Origin: Lytechinus variegatus
Lineage: Eukaryota; Echinodermata; Echinoidea; Temnopleuroida; Toxopneustidae
Direction of reading: 5' to 3'
Assembly: GCF_018143015.1 (NCBI RefSeq)
Contig: NC_054755.1
Location: 14,974,778-15,038,777, forward strand
DNA: 64,000 nucleotides
Shown: positions 23,701 through 38,700 of the stretch, one piece after another
Position numbering within the stretch: the stretch's first letter is position 1
How the letters are laid out: each line of letters begins with the position of its first letter
Notes under the pieces: generated by a model
What the model was told of the DNA's origin: nothing
Database searches by the model: none
What the model saw: the letters and a program-made list of their open reading frames with translations, nothing else
Position numbers and translations under genes: made by a program

Positions 23701-26700
23701 ACCGAGGCATAACAGCTTCTTCAACAATTGGTAAAGTCTTGGAAATGCTCATCAAATCTAAATTAGATATTCCACTCGCAATAAATGATGTCACAGACCA
23801 GTTACAATTTGGATTCCAGAAAGGCAAATCTTGCCTCCTTACTGCATCTTCATTGGAATTAATAACCCAACTGAACTCTGCCAAGAAATGTACAACATAT
23901 CTTGCTCTTCTAGACGCACAAAAAGCATTTGACATCGTTTGGCATAAAGGCCTATTTTCTAAGCGTCAAAACCTAGGCCTCCATGAATCCCTGTTATCTA
24001 CACTGGAAGAGTTCTACAACGGTAGTACCAGTAGAGTCATGTGGGAAGGAAAAGTCAGCTCTCCTTTTCAAATCCTTCGAGGTGTAAAACAGGGAAGTGT
24101 GCTCTCTCCCACCTTATATACAGTCTTCATCGATGGCCTGATCAAATCACTAAGGAACGCTTGTCTTGGATGCTCTATTAATGGTTGCTACATGGGAGTG
24201 ATAGTACTAGCAGATGGCGTTGCTTTAATCAGTACATGCCCCCGAGAACTCCAATGAATGCTGGGCCTCACCTTCTCTTATTCCTTTGCTTGGAGATATA
24301 AAATTAATCCACAAAAAAGTGCCGTAGTTGTAATAAACAAAAAAACATCAACCAGTGTATGTTCAGTCGAGTGGAAAATGGGAGGACTGACGATCAAGGA
24401 AAGCAGAGAGCACCCACACCTTGGCATAGTAAAAAGCAATTGTAATATTGACCACACCAATGACATCATATCAAAGGGATATAACACCTTCTTCTCGCTT
24501 ACTGGAACAAAGCAAGGAACTCTACGCCTGCTGCCACCAATATGTACTCATCTTTGGAAAATGTTCTGCATACCAAGAATGCTATATGGGATTCAGATTA
24601 TTCAACTTACCAGCTACATGCTGTCCCGTCTGATCAAGGCTCAATCATTTCTTTTTAAAAGAGTGCTTGGTTTACCAAGGAGTGCGGCTGACGAAATTGT
24701 TTATTTATTGCTCGATATCCTCCCAATGGATAAGCGAATCGACTATGAAATTCTTCTCTTACTTGGGCAATATGCAAGCCTTGTCAGACGAGCGCCCTGA
24801 AAGAAGAATCAATAGAAACAATACACCATTGGTAAGACGCTGGATAAAAATTCTCAATAGTTATGAGCTTCCAAGTCTCACTAACATCCCTAGAGATCGC
24901 ATTCCATATAAAGTATGGAAGAAGCTAGCACTGGGAAAACTTTATAAACAACACTATGCTGCCCTTGAAATTGCAATTGCTAAAAAAAATCTTCTCTACG
25001 TCTATGGTCGGGCATGACCCAACGTGATAAAAAGAATTATTACCCAAAGCAAGTCTCCAGCCCTCTCCTGAGGGAAGCTATATCCATCAGAGCTCAATTA
25101 TCCTGCAGTACATACCCAACGAATAGAAGGTTATTCTCTCTGAATCAAAGTACCACAAAGTCCTGCAAGTTCTGCCACTCCGAACTGGAAAGTGTTGTAC
25201 ATTTTGTTGGAGAATGCCCAGCGTTTAGCACACACAGGAAAACACTTCTAAACTTAATAAAAGAAGACGAGGAACTGCAGTATTTTCCGTGCATTTCAAT
25301 GATCAAGAACCTCAACAATTTACCGCTTCCGTCCTGTTTCTACTTGATGTCGAATTAGCAGATTCCTCCAGAAACGACCTCAACCTACTTGTCTTAAATT
25401 TCTTGCATAAGATTCACCTCTCTCGGTCTACCTTACTCTCACGTCAAAATATGTAACGCTAACATTAATGCAGTATTAAACTGCGGATCTCCGATACAGC
25501 GGAGGAAGGATACAGAAGAAGAACTGGTATAAATGAGAAGAATTGATCGATCGACATATTTTGCCTCCTCGAAAGATTTGTCAAGCCCCTATCTCCCATT
25601 AAAGTCCAAAACCTGTCGACATTTTGCTAACTTTTTATGTACTTTTCCAGGGGAAGTAGGGGAAGCACCCTGATATCTTCAGTTTACCTTAATCCGTCTC
25701 TCCTCGCCAAGGAGGTGGCGTAGGTGCTTTTCGCGTGATTTGGATTCGTGAACTTCCTGAGTGACGCGACAGAGCTGCTGTCCGGCGCTATCGATACAGG
25801 CCTGCCATTGGTTGATCTGAACGCCCAACGACCCCTGACTGTCCAGGGCAGACTGGAGTGACCGCTGAAGAGATTCGTTCTTTGCTCGGAGAACCTCCAA
25901 TTGACTCTCGTACTTCCTCATCTGCTCGTTCGTCAAGGGAAGCTCATGTTCGTCCGGGAGAGAATCGGGCAGCCAAGCTACATTAATCGGGAGAGGATCA
26001 GAAAACAAAATAAGAAGAGAAAGGGAATTAACAATTGTGCGTACATTTCACTTTTAAAACCATGAATGGCACTATGAAAATAGTGGATACTGGACTTGTG
26101 GAATGCTTTTCTTCATATCAGAATGATATGAACTTCAGTTCAAAGCATATTTCATTGCCATCCTTGGCTAAAGAATAAAAAATCGCAGAATATTGACAGT
26201 TGCCATTGTGGTATTTCTTCAAAGATAAAGTTCAATTAAGGGCGTTCCATGTTATGTTTGAGCGCATAATAATAATAATGGTGGCTACTTATATAGCGCA
26301 CAGGTCCACCTTTCGGTGCTCATGGCGCTTTAAAAAGGCACTGCTATTATTATTACCCCGGCTAAGCTAGGCAACCGATTAAGGCGCACACAGCTTTTCT
26401 GAGGAATTACTTCCTGCCGGTACCCATTTACATCACCTGGGTCGAGTGCAGCACACAGTGGATGAATTTCTTGCTGAAGGATCATGATGTGCGCATATTT
26501 TACACTGCGCGCTGGCGTCACAATGGATGAACAGGTGATTAATAAGCTGCACGTATCAGCTGCGTGTATTTTTCTCAAATGCAGATGCGATATGGTATTT
26601 TATGAAGCTTCACCATGGCACCTCGCGCTGATACACAGAATGCTTTCATCCCGGGATAGATTTGAAGCTGCTGAAAGGGATTACTCTTCAAGGTTCAAGG

Positions 26701-29700
26701 AAGCTAAAAAACTGGAATTACTCCATGGACCATTCCTCTACAATTTCAAAATACTTTGCTTTGTAGTGCTGCAAAGGATGACGAATAGGGCCAAGTTTGA
26801 ATAAATAGTAGAGTGGTTTTAGATTTTTCCTCCACACAGATACAAAGCTTTTGGTGGGTTCTGGAGTGTTTTAAGAAGCACATTTGCTCTAATAAAAGTG
26901 CTGATAGTTTGAAAACAAGTTCATGAACCCATATCTTTTTTTATGTTTGCGCATCTTACACTACAAAAAATCCGGTGTTGATTTAACACCAGCCCGGAAT
27001 ATATATATGTTCATACTAGAGAAGTGTTAAAAAACACCAGTTTCGTTTTGGTCTAACACCAGAAAAGTGTTTATACAACACCAATTAGTATTAAAACAGC
27101 ATAGGTTTGATTCAAAACTGGTGTTGTTTCAATACTTCTCAGGTGTGGGCTGGTGCAGTGTAGGTACATTATATACCTCCCTCTACAACTTTTGCAGTGT
27201 TAGGTAAAAATGAATGGGTTTTAAAATAAAGTGCAGGATTTTTTTAGTACTTCTCATGTTAATGGAATTTCCTATTTTTGAGGTCGAGTTATTTTTTTCT
27301 TTCGCGCAATTTCTAAGAACTGAGAGTGCTGTTAGACTAAAAAGAGCAAACAATAAATAGCAATAAAAAATAAGGATAAAATCAATCATATGGCGAAATT
27401 TGATGAAATTTTCAAAGATTTTTTTACTGAGTAATAGATCTTTAAACTCAATGCTGTGATCTCGTGATTCTACTCATTCTTTTGAATGCGGAATTCTTAA
27501 GAACATCCATTCGGGTGAACATTAAGGTTCTATAGCAAAAAATCAAGCACATGCTGGACCCATGTTAATTTGTGCATATTTGGAATATTCAGGTGCTAAA
27601 GTATTTTTGTGTGCAAAGTATGATAAAAATGACATGGATTCTCAATGTTTGGGAGCAATACAACGGAACCGTTAGCATTTTAGACGGTATTATCAGACTT
27701 TTGCACGTTTTCGGCGCATTTTGGGCCGTTTCAAGCCAACTCGCAACACTTTAGACAATGATAGTTTAAAAACGAGCACATGGACCCCATATTTTTAATG
27801 TATTAATGTCTACAATCATTACTATAGCTTTGTGTTACAGGCCCTATAGATCTACTTTTCGTGTGCAAAAATATTTCATGTTACACCATGCATGTCTTTT
27901 CCAAGATGTGAGATTAAATCCCGCTTTCATGCATATACGATTGGTCATACGCGTGTGCCCGCCTGAGCCCGCGGCGAACCTCTACTCAGGCAGCTGGCTG
28001 GAGATATGCAAAACGGTAGGCCTACATGGTAGGTTATGACATGAATAAGAAAGTGTTTTTTCAAATAAATCGAGTGAGGAAAAAACTTACTTAATTAAGG
28101 CTTAGATATGGATCATTACAGTCCATTGAAGCGATATTGCATCTAATGGGGATTATTGATGGATCACTGGCAATTGATTCCATGGCCCAGATCACTTCTC
28201 CAGCCGAAGCGATTTCGCATGCATTGATATGTACACAGCATATGCCATAGGCCTATCCGTCTGAAAACCATCCGACTTTGCGGTTTTTTTTTCTTTTGCT
28301 CACTGATGGGCATTATTTTGTACTTGTACTTTCCCCCCGAAATTGGGGATTAGATTCAAATTCCGGGGGGGGGGGACCACCCCCATTGACGAGTGGATAC
28401 CTGGCGCGCGACCCGGGATTTCGAAAAGCACCCTAACCAAGGGCAGCAACTGTTTTCCAGATTATGAAAATGCATCCCTTAACATGTATTTGGCGTGTGA
28501 AACCCTACCCTTAAAAAGTAGTGAGAATTAGACCTAAAATACGTTGATTTTCTAACAAAATATATCCCCCTTTTCAGTATTTTAAATATCGCTTTTGATA
28601 CCCCAAAACGTTACATATACAGTACGTAATGTGCCCACTCTTGAAGAATAAATCCCTTTTTACACGTGGTCGCGCCTGGTATCCGTTTGTCATGGAAGTG
28701 CCCCCCTCCCCGAGCTCTGGGAGGAACCAAATGTGGCTCTGTTACCATAGTAGCAACCAGAATTTTGCACATGAAACGCAGATTGAATGTTTCCGTTCCG
28801 GATGCACTTCCATTGTAAGACAGTGTTTTGCGACGGGTCCAAAGTCTCTTCCAAAATCAACATGATCAATATACCGTCGTAAAGTCCGCCCGCGTTGCAC
28901 AGAGAAAAGTGGGCATTGGCAACTAGTTGCCTTCGGATCCCCGTGCAATGGCATCGCATATAGTGTGCGCTGGGTTTAAGGTACTTACAATTGATATCAT
29001 TGCTCATGACATCCTCGTCGCACGTTGTCCACGTGTGGTCTGTTGTAGACAGCTTGATAGCCGAGTTCAAACGAAAGTTCTGAAGGGGAATCTACAAACG
29101 GCAAGAAAAATATAGCGTACCTAATGAGTAATGAATCTTCCGAAAGGCTTTGCGTGTGATTTGGGTGACTATTTTTACCAATAGCTCGCCCGCATCGACA
29201 TTATTTCGCCAGTATCTCACACGCAAATGTCTGCATTAGCTCACGCAAGTCTGATTTGCAAGCAGAAAAGTTTCGAACATGCTCAAAACTTTTCTGAGGG
29301 TGATTGCTTTGCAGCTCACCCGCAATAATGCTTACACGGAAGGATGTTATCACATATTGATGTGTGTTACAATCACATCCATCATAATTATATTTGGATT
29401 TGTTGTGCTTGTGGTCTACCAAATTTCTCGACATTTTTCGATTGTTCTACCAATATTGACTTATTTAATTCATATATGAGACCTTGCCGGATTTAGACAG
29501 TGGAGACCCAGATAGTGAATCTATACACATACAATTAGGTATTCATAATTCAACATCAAGTCCTAGATGTAGGAGGTCCACCAGTAGGAACAGTTAAATT
29601 CTGCAAAAGACACAACATCTGTAAACTCGAAAGGGAATATTAAAGTAGTGCTCTCCAACTGTAGAGGAATTCGATCTAAGAAGGGGACAATAAAGTTGTT

Positions 29701-32700
29701 AAACAGAACAAACCTGATTTCCTTTGCGCTACAGAAACATGGTTAGACTCGAGTCTTAATACTGGGGAGATTTTCCCTAGGGGATATACTGTCTACAGAC
29801 GCGACAGAGGTCCTGACACACTAGATGGAGTGGTCCTGTTAGCAACAACCGACAACCTCATCACCACATCAATTGATAGTAACTGTGAATGTGAAGTAGT
29901 ATGGACTGCAACAAAAGTACGAGGGTGCAGACCTCTATTAGTGGGAGTCTTTTATAGGCCACCCAATGATAGACAGGGTGAAGCAATTACCCAATTATGT
30001 AAAGATATTTAATCACTAGGAAATAGGCTGAATTCACAAAATATTCTCCTAACAGAGGACTTTAATTTCCCTAATATTGACTGGTCTGATCAAAGTATGT
30101 CTACAAAGAGTGGAGGAAATAGATCTACGGCCGAAAAACGATGGTAGGGGAATTTGGACTAAACCGACATGTTAAAGATCCAACCAGATGCGAAGGGAGT
30201 ACCCGGAATATTCTCGATTTAGTTTTCACATACAATAATGAGATAGTGGATAAAGTGACTGTTACTGATAGGATAGCTGATAACAATACTGTCATTATAG
30301 ACTTAAAAACTACACCTACCCGTAGAAGACCGTGTAAGAGAAAAAAAAATCTTCTTAAGAACTAAAGCTGATAATGAAAGAACAAAGCCCTCCAAGATTT
30401 CGCAAGTAGTTATCATCAAATTGCATTAAACAAGTCTGTTGATGAAAAGTGGGATCTAATAAAAACTAAAATTTTAAAGGTCATGGATAAATTTGTACCA
30501 CACAACTTCACTTCAAGCCGTTTCAACCTTCCGTGGTTTGATCGGTCCATTCACAGGGTAGTGAAGAGGACACAAAGACTGTATTACAAGGCTATCTTCA
30601 CCAAGAAACAAGCAGATTGGGAACTCTTTAGAAGTTTTCGGAAACATACACACAAACCTCTCAAGAAGGCTCAACTTATATGAACACTTATCTCGGGACA
30701 GCCATGGTTTGGATGGTCAAATCTCAGCCTGGGTCAAGAAATTCCTCAGCGGACGATCTCAGCAGGTGATTATTAATGGTAAGGCCTCGCCATCGGTGCC
30801 TGTATCATCTGGGGCCCGTTTCACAAAGGACTTGCAACTGTTGTAACTTTGCCATAATGGCAACTACCATGGTAACAGAGCTCAGCAGCCAATCATAATC
30901 AAGAAAACCATGGTAGTTGCCATAATGGCAAAGTTACAACAGTTGCAAGGCCTATATGAAACGGGCCCCTGGGCTCCGTAACACAAAGGTTTGCGACGAA
31001 TTGCAAATGTGAAAGAACCGCGCTCATTGGCTCCCAGTCAGTATTACAAACAGAATGCGCATACAACGATGATCTTGATTGTTCATTGGTATTTAGCGAT
31101 TGATTGCAAATCTTTGTGTTACGGAGCCCTGGTGTACCTCAAGGGACCGTCACTGGCCCACTTTGGTTCTTCCTCTACATCAGCGATCTTTCGAAGAACC
31201 TATCCTGCCACACAAGGCTGATCGCAGATGATATATTGTATACGCCTGTAACATCAGACCAGCAGTCAAGCGTGCTCCAGAGCGATTTAAAGCTACTGGA
31301 GAAATGGCAGGACTAACGTGGCTGAAGAAATTTTACCCAAGTAAATGCTGTACGATGACTATTGGGAAAAGAAACCCACCTCACCACAAACAGAAGTTTT
31401 GCGGTCAGGAGCTCTCAAGTGTCGACACACATCCTTACTGTCTGTAACAAGGCACAGAGGGTTCAGAATGTTATAAGACGAAATCTTTGGGGATGTACCA
31501 AGGAGGTCAAATCCACTGCATACAAATGCTTGGTAAGACCCATCCTAGAATACGCCTCTGCAGCATGGGACCCGGCACTTCAGCGAAACATCAACTCACT
31601 TGATTGGATTCAAAGACAAGCAGCGAGATTATGCACTAACACAAAAGAAGATAGTGTTGTTACAGGGGCCCTACAGGATTTAGGCTGGGCTACACTCAAA
31701 AGTATAAGAACCAAGCGAAGGCTTTGCATGATGTTCAAGATGGTGAATGGACTAGTCTCAATCGCCATTCAGGACTATGTCCAATTCAATGAAAGATCTA
31801 CGAGACACAACCCCCAAAAGTTCAAACAGATCCGGCATAAAGCTAGTGCCTTCCTGGACTCTTTCTTTGTATCAACCATATTCGACTGGAATAAACTACC
31901 TGCAGACATAGTGAACTCATTATCTTTGGACTCCTTCAAAAGTAAATAAAATATCAATTAATACTTCGAGCCACTCCACACTTAGCGTGCTTTCAAGTTA
32001 GCGTGATGTGCCAACTCTGGTATTTTGCTTACTGAACGATACAGATACAGATAAGATAGTGGTTAATTCGTGGTGGTTTTCCACGAAGTTGAATACAACG
32101 TCCACCAAAACTTGCAAGAATGCACCAGAATAGCACAGATAGGGTGAGTGGAAGTATGGCAATCGAAGGGAAATGTCACTGCGCAATGCGATGGGAAAGA
32201 GGTTCCTATTACCCCTTTAGCAACACTTGGTCATGACATAACTGCATGAATCGGTGTTTAGCTTACCAAATTTCCAATGTGATCCGTCACGGCTCCAACC
32301 CCCATATGCTCAAGCGATCTCACAAGGATCTCCACCATGCCGTCCATCCGTTTGTTACGCTCACCGAGCCAACAAGACAAGCCTCGTAGCCGAGCAACTC
32401 GACGTACGATGGAATCGTGCCACTCCTTGGCCTGGGCGAGGGTGTCCGATTCGTCCGGTTGAGTCTGAACACCTGCTCCTGCAGCCAAGATATAATCAAA
32501 TGGTAACAAGTGTAACCATCACATTCTGTAAACTTCAACTAACCTCTGGCCACTAGTTTTGATGGGTAAGCTTGGGAAACGTACTGATTATTTATAGCTT
32601 GAGAAAGTAACAGGGGTAATGGTGGATATTTGCCGAATAAAACTACATCTTGGAAAATGAGCTTGGTTGATCCAATGTTGTTGGGGGTTTTTTGCAACAA

Positions 32701-35700
32701 GTATTATACTGTACGCCAACAAGACTGTCCAAAGTCGTTCCAAGAGCCTCAGAGCTGGGCCCCCAAAATAACGGGTTTTTCCTTTGTCCATGAACTGACG
32801 GAAAGGGTGTCATATCTGAAAATACCTTTGTTCGAAACCATGAGTTAATTTGAAGACACTGTGGGGACATGATATAAAGATATGTAGATAGATAGATAGA
32901 GAGATAGATGAGATTTTTAATGGAAAGATATATTTTAATGAAGCTATTCACTATCTGAGGATGATAAAGATAAACCAAATGGAGCTACGTGCTTGGAGTC
33001 ATTGACAGATATTAGGAAGGACGAAGCAGCATACCTGAGTTATCAGTCTGTGCGACCTTCTCTTGCTGTTCACCAGCAGAGATGATGTCGGAAAGTCTTT
33101 GAGTAGTATGTTCCTGCTCTGTGCTCTCAGTCCCGGCATCCTCGTTGTTGCAAACACCTTCGGCCGAGGTGTTGGGGTTTTCCTTGGAATTGGGCTCAAC
33201 GAATGTGACGTTAGTCTTTGCATCGTTGCTAGATGCCGTCTCGGCCGAAATTTCGGCACCTTCTTGGTTGCTGGGTGTTTCGACCAAGTTTTGATCATCT
33301 TCCTGAGCATCGGTCCGTCCATTTGGCTCGACCGCTACCCTCTCCGGGTTATCTGTTCCCTCAAATGACTGGTAAGTCTTCTGTGTTTCACCCTGTTCCA
33401 GATCATTAGCTTTATCCAGAACATTACTACCTGTGGATTCTTCAACAGGATCATCTGATTTGATGTGGTTGGGAACATATTTGGAAGAAAGATAATCATG
33501 AGCAGGAAGGGGAAGGGGGAAGATGGAAAGAAGAAGAAGAAGAAAAAAGAAGGAAATGAACGAGAAAAAAGAGAAATGGTAGTGACACTAGCTCAGATAG
33601 TAGTAGGAGTAGTAGTAGAAGTAGCAGTAGTAGTAGAAGTAGTAGTAGTAGTAGTAGTAGTATAACTTTAGCAAAAGATGAATGTCAATTTGGAAGTTTC
33701 ATCTTAGTTACACAAGAGCAGAGGTCTGGGGAGCATTTCATCAACATTTTCGTCCGACAAGTTGTCAGATCTGAAAACATTCCCTGATTTTGATTGGTTG
33801 AGAAGCACTATTACTATGCTAACTGTCGGATAAAACGGGGTTTGACGGATAAAACGTCCCACAGTCCTTTAAAACGCTCCCCGGAAAAAAAGAATGCAAA
33901 CATAACGAGTAAAATAAATAGCAAAAATACATGGCGGTAAAGTAGCACAAAACAATAATCAATTGAAGTTAACTTCATTTTCATTCTTGATTAGCTACCT
34001 GTTTGAATCCGCTCTCTTTTATGTTCGTCGACATGGGTTGCCTCTTCATGCTTGCGAGATTCAATGGCATTCCGGATATTCTTTTCAAACACGTTCGGTC
34101 CCGGTGTGACTTCTCTGTGGTCTTCGATGTAAGGGGAGTACACCCGGATAACCGGACCCTGCACATGCTCTAACATAGGTGTCATCGATTCTGATGTCGA
34201 GATAGTCGTCGTCGTCGTCGACACATCCTGTTCTCCCAGAGTGGCAGACGGTGATGGCGAAGATGCCATTGAAAGTGACTGTGATGGAGTAGTGGAAGTA
34301 GGTGGGGTGTTCCGGTCATCAATTTCGGTGACGATATCCGGCTGACCATCAGTGACGTTGATAGAGTCTGCTGGCCAAAAATACACATATTTTTTTTAAT
34401 GATTATCATTATTGTTCATAAGCGTGATTCATAACAAGAAAATACGACAAAATTATTATGATTGTAATCCGAAAGAAATGAGCATAAAAAAATTCAAATT
34501 CATGTTCAGTCTACCCTGTATGATCGAATCAGTAGGGGAAGGCGGGTAAGTTGTGACACTTTTTGCTTAGAATCGATATGATTAATAATCTTGAAGAAAT
34601 AAGTACCTTGCCTTAAAATTTGATTCTTCTGATATATTTTTCACCTATATAACTTTTTACCCCCACACTGAAAGTCATTGTCACCTTTGAAAAAAAGGGA
34701 TGTCAAATGGCTCAACTTGCCCTATCTGTGGGGTAAGTTGAGCCACCTTCTGGAGTAGGTTGAGCCAAAAAAAATATATACACAATGTATGGGGGAAGAA
34801 CCGGGATGTCAATTTTTATTCAGTCTTTTCACTTGCTAATTCTCTAAAAATACCAATCCTTTAAAAGAAAAAAGGGGAACAGTCATGTAAGTTGCTCCTT
34901 TCTGTCTGAATATCTTTGGGGTTTTTTACGGTTTGTTTGTTTTTATTACATTCATTACCATAAGAATTACCGTGGCTCAACTTGCCCCATTTTGGCTGGC
35001 TTAACTTACCCCAGTCCAAACTTAGTGCGATAATTTCGCATCCACACATTTCTTATGCATCCATCATGTAAAAGACCATGACAAGAATGAAGATCCATAC
35101 CTGGACCATGGACCTATTACGGATCTTGGCCCCGTATTCTGATAGCAGGTTTAACTTAAACCCAGGTTTGAAGTTGTGGTTTAAGTATGGGAAGAGTATC
35201 AAAATTTTTAGTAAGTTGTATTTTCTTATGTTTACTTTACTCTTTCCTGATTCATCGATGGTGAAGACAATCATCTATTTATCTACTTCCTAGACAATTA
35301 TGAATGATTTGAGAGCCAAATGAGCTGAAGTATGATATCTCTACTGTTAGTGATTTATGTAACAATTGGCTATCCATACTTAAACCATAACTTTAAACCT
35401 GGGTATCAGAATACGGGCCAATATGTCTTTATTATATTTAAAGACGTGTGTGTGTTAAAAGCACCTATCTATTTCACAGTTTTTTTTTTTTTACTTTTTT
35501 TGGCTGAAAAAGTACTTTTTGTGTCAAACATGTCAAAGTTGAAAACAATGTGGTGGGGTTAGGGTTATGCGTCTGACTCGTTCATTATTGGCTTGGGGGT
35601 TGTGGCTCAACTTGCCCCTATGCTCAACTTTCCCCGCCTTCCCCTACATATGCCAAAATTGCCTTTCTGTGACAAATTTACACATGCTGTCTGAGAGAAG

Positions 35701-38700
35701 AGTTCAGTTGTGTCTTTCCTTTGCTCACAGTGCATTCGAGTTAAACGTAGTGCATGGATGGTTCGCACCAACCAAATAACGTCGAGAACTAAGGAAGCAG
35801 CGTGTTTGTGTTGAACTCAGAAGTAAGATAGTCTAGGTGATTGGTGAAAGAAATGTTCAGAAAATGGTACGAGCATGAAAACTGGCACAAAGGTAGAATA
35901 AGTTATCCTAAACATTTTCAGCACGGGGTGCCAACGTGAGTTTCCCAAATAAAGCAATATGTCACATGAATTTTTATCTAAAGCATATTTCTTTGTATCA
36001 CAACAGTTTTGATCATCTATTTATAGAAACGGTTTCTAAGGGACCTTTTTCGATAGCAACAATAGTTTATCATAGTTCACATCATTTTACTCAGAAGAGC
36101 TCAGAAATTATTTTGGCCCATAGATTCCTTATGTGATGAAGTTTCAATAGGTAGACCCAATGAGCACCAAAGCAAAGGTTGCTATAGGTAACATATTTCC
36201 TCAATAATCAATACTTTTAAGGTGATTTTATGATTATAATTTTTGTGAGCCATGTGCACCATATCTTTTCTATTTAAACATTAGTTAATACATTAATCAC
36301 AACAACCCAAGAACATGTATACCATGTTTATCCGTCCATGATAAGTACTAGTTGCTAAGTATCATGTTTTCTGCAACCGATTGTTAAAGGCCGTATGGTG
36401 CGTTTAAGAGGTACTGATACTAGTAGATACTTAAAAAACGTAAAAGCTTGCACAAATCAAATTACCTTATGATATGGTTTATATTTCCAAAAACGGGTCC
36501 ACATCATTAGCATATTGATACTTGTTGCTTGTTAGAAAACTCGCCTTAAAACCAATCTTTCTCCATTTGGAAACCATAATTATTAGAGAGATTTGGACCG
36601 GTCAGTTCTGTTTCAGGCGTGTTGGCCTGGATCCAGCAGCTCCGTGATCTATCATGACTTGAAAGCTCTTGCAGAAGTTGATTTTAACCTGTCAGTTCCG
36701 ATTGCATGGGTGGTATTCTGAAAACGTTCTTATCTTTGTTCTTATCTCAATGAGATAAGAAGACGCTAAAATCATTGCAAATCGGTATTCTGAAAATCTT
36801 CTTAACGCGTTCTTATCTCTGTAAGGACTGCCTCCATCTTATCTTCAACACGCCCATTTTTAAGATATTACCAATCAAAATGCGCTTTATATTGGCAGTT
36901 TAACCAATAGAAGCGTTCCTTATTTGTGAAGAGAATATCATGGGCGCTGCGCGTACACTGTTTCTGGCGCATTGCGCGAAATAGGCATTTTATACGCAAT
37001 GACTGATTATTATTTCGAGACGTAGACACGTGCACGAAATAAAGAAAGAAAGAAAGTAAAGAAAAAAGGTAAAGAAAGCAGTTACGAATAAGAATAAAAC
37101 AGGAAGAAAGAAAGTAAGTAGGTAAGTAAGAAGACAGAAAAGGGTCAGAATGAAGCAGAAATTTAAAAAATAAAAGGATCAAAGCAGAAAACAATGAAAG
37201 AAAGAAAAGGTTAACGAAAAGAAAGCAAGCAAAAGAACTTAAAAGAAAATTTAAAAAATCAAAAGAAGTAAAGGAAAGAATACCAGAAAGAAAAAGGAGG
37301 AATAAATAGAATGATTATCAATGATAAAAAGAGGAATAAAAGATTGAAGGAAAATCAAAACAGGAAAAGAAAAGAAACTTAAAGGGAAAAAAAACGAAAA
37401 AGGACAAATCAAAAAGATTAAAAAGGATAAAATGAAGGAATAAAGAACAAAAAAGGTAGAAAAAACAATTGAAACAAAGTAAAAAAGGAAAGGAAAAAAA
37501 TATGTAAAAAGTGAAAGGAAGAGAGAAAAGGGGAAAATGAAACAAATAACTAAAGAAAGAGAGGGTGAGAAAGCAAGAGATAAATTTAAAACTAAATAAA
37601 GATAAAAAGAAAGGTAAATTCAAAGAAGGGAAGAAAAAGGAGAAAATAAAAAGACAGGAAAATGAAAAATGAATGAAAAAACAAAGAAAGATTAATGGAA
37701 AGAATAAAGAAAAAGATTTTTAGAAATTAATTGAAGAGTAAATAAAGAACGAACGAAATGAGAATGAGCAAAAAAATAAATTAGAATAAAGAAGAAAGTT
37801 GGCCGAAAGAAGGCACAAATTTTAGTGTCATAAAGCAGAAATAAAAAGAATGAAAGAAAGAGCAAACGAACGAGCAAAAAAAGAAAAAAAAGAATCCCAA
37901 AAATAAAATGAAAGAAATTATAAGAGAAAGAAAACTGAAAAAACAGTGTCTTTCCCGGTGTCCCATGCCAAATCCACTACAATACCCTGTGTCATTTTCA
38001 TAAGAGGAGAGATTTCATATAATTGTTTAACAGTAAGCACATCAAATGACCCAGTAATCATTTTTTTTTCTGTGTGTTAGTTGTGTCATGTATGAGTAAT
38101 AAGAGTATAAAGAAAAATAATGAAACTATGTACACCGAAATTAGGTTTGTTACCTATTTATATACGATTATAGTTATGCAGATATTTTGTTGGAACTCTT
38201 TTGTATATATAAGATATTTTTATATATCCGTCCCTTGTATATATAAGATATTTTTATATATCCGTCCTTATTTAAAATTAAAATAATTTACTTCAGGGTT
38301 CGCTTTTACTTTACATATCTACCGGTTTTAGGTTGAATGACTTTGCAATGTATCTTGGATTTTTTTCTTTTTGATAAAGGGTTGTTTCACATACAAATCA
38401 ATATAACTTTGTTTAATTACCAATCATGTTTAATTATACCTTGGCTCATCAGGGTCCTGTAACACAAAGGTTAGCGATTGATCGTACGCTTGATTTTTAC
38501 GATTGATTTTACATTGTAGTCAATGCAATCAATTGTAGAAAATTAGCGTTCATTGCTAAGTTTTGCGTTACAGGGCCCTAGATTTTCCATCTCTGAGCCA
38601 CTCTTTTTCATATGTTTTTATTTTGTTATGTTTTAATCTGTTGTAAAAATATCTTAGTGCAATTAGCGTTCATAATTAATTTGTACAACTAATGCTACGT

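Larger units (their letters stand above)
29640..32055 (+). mobile_element. Decayed CR1-like LINE, gapped and interrupted
   Basis: Endonuclease pieces run from about 29640 (VVLSNCRGIRSKKG) through FNFPNIDWSDQS (30060) and HVKDPTRCEG..LDLVFTYNN (30165-30235). The finger region ends near 30680. The RT core then jumps to a late part (SAWVKKFLSGRSQQVIINGK, 30725), so the central RT is missing. Two foldback elements (30811-31129) split SSG from VPQGTVTGPLWFFLYISDLS (31132). The C-terminal region (31440-31950) has LVRPILEYASAAWDP and WNKLPADIVNSLSLDSFKSK. The tail is GATACAGATACAGATAAGAT near 32040. At least three frame breaks. In intron 4 of gene B. Confidence 0.8.

Noticed and set aside
28690-29070. 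A 126-codon minus frame as a stand-alone gene
   Set aside because: Only its first part, exon 5 of gene B, is bounded by good splice sites; the rest reads into the intron.
37318-37966. Long phenylalanine- and leucine-rich minus-strand frames that look like membrane proteins
   Set aside because: They are the complement of a purine tract; the composition alone keeps the frames open and gives pseudo-hydrophobic text.
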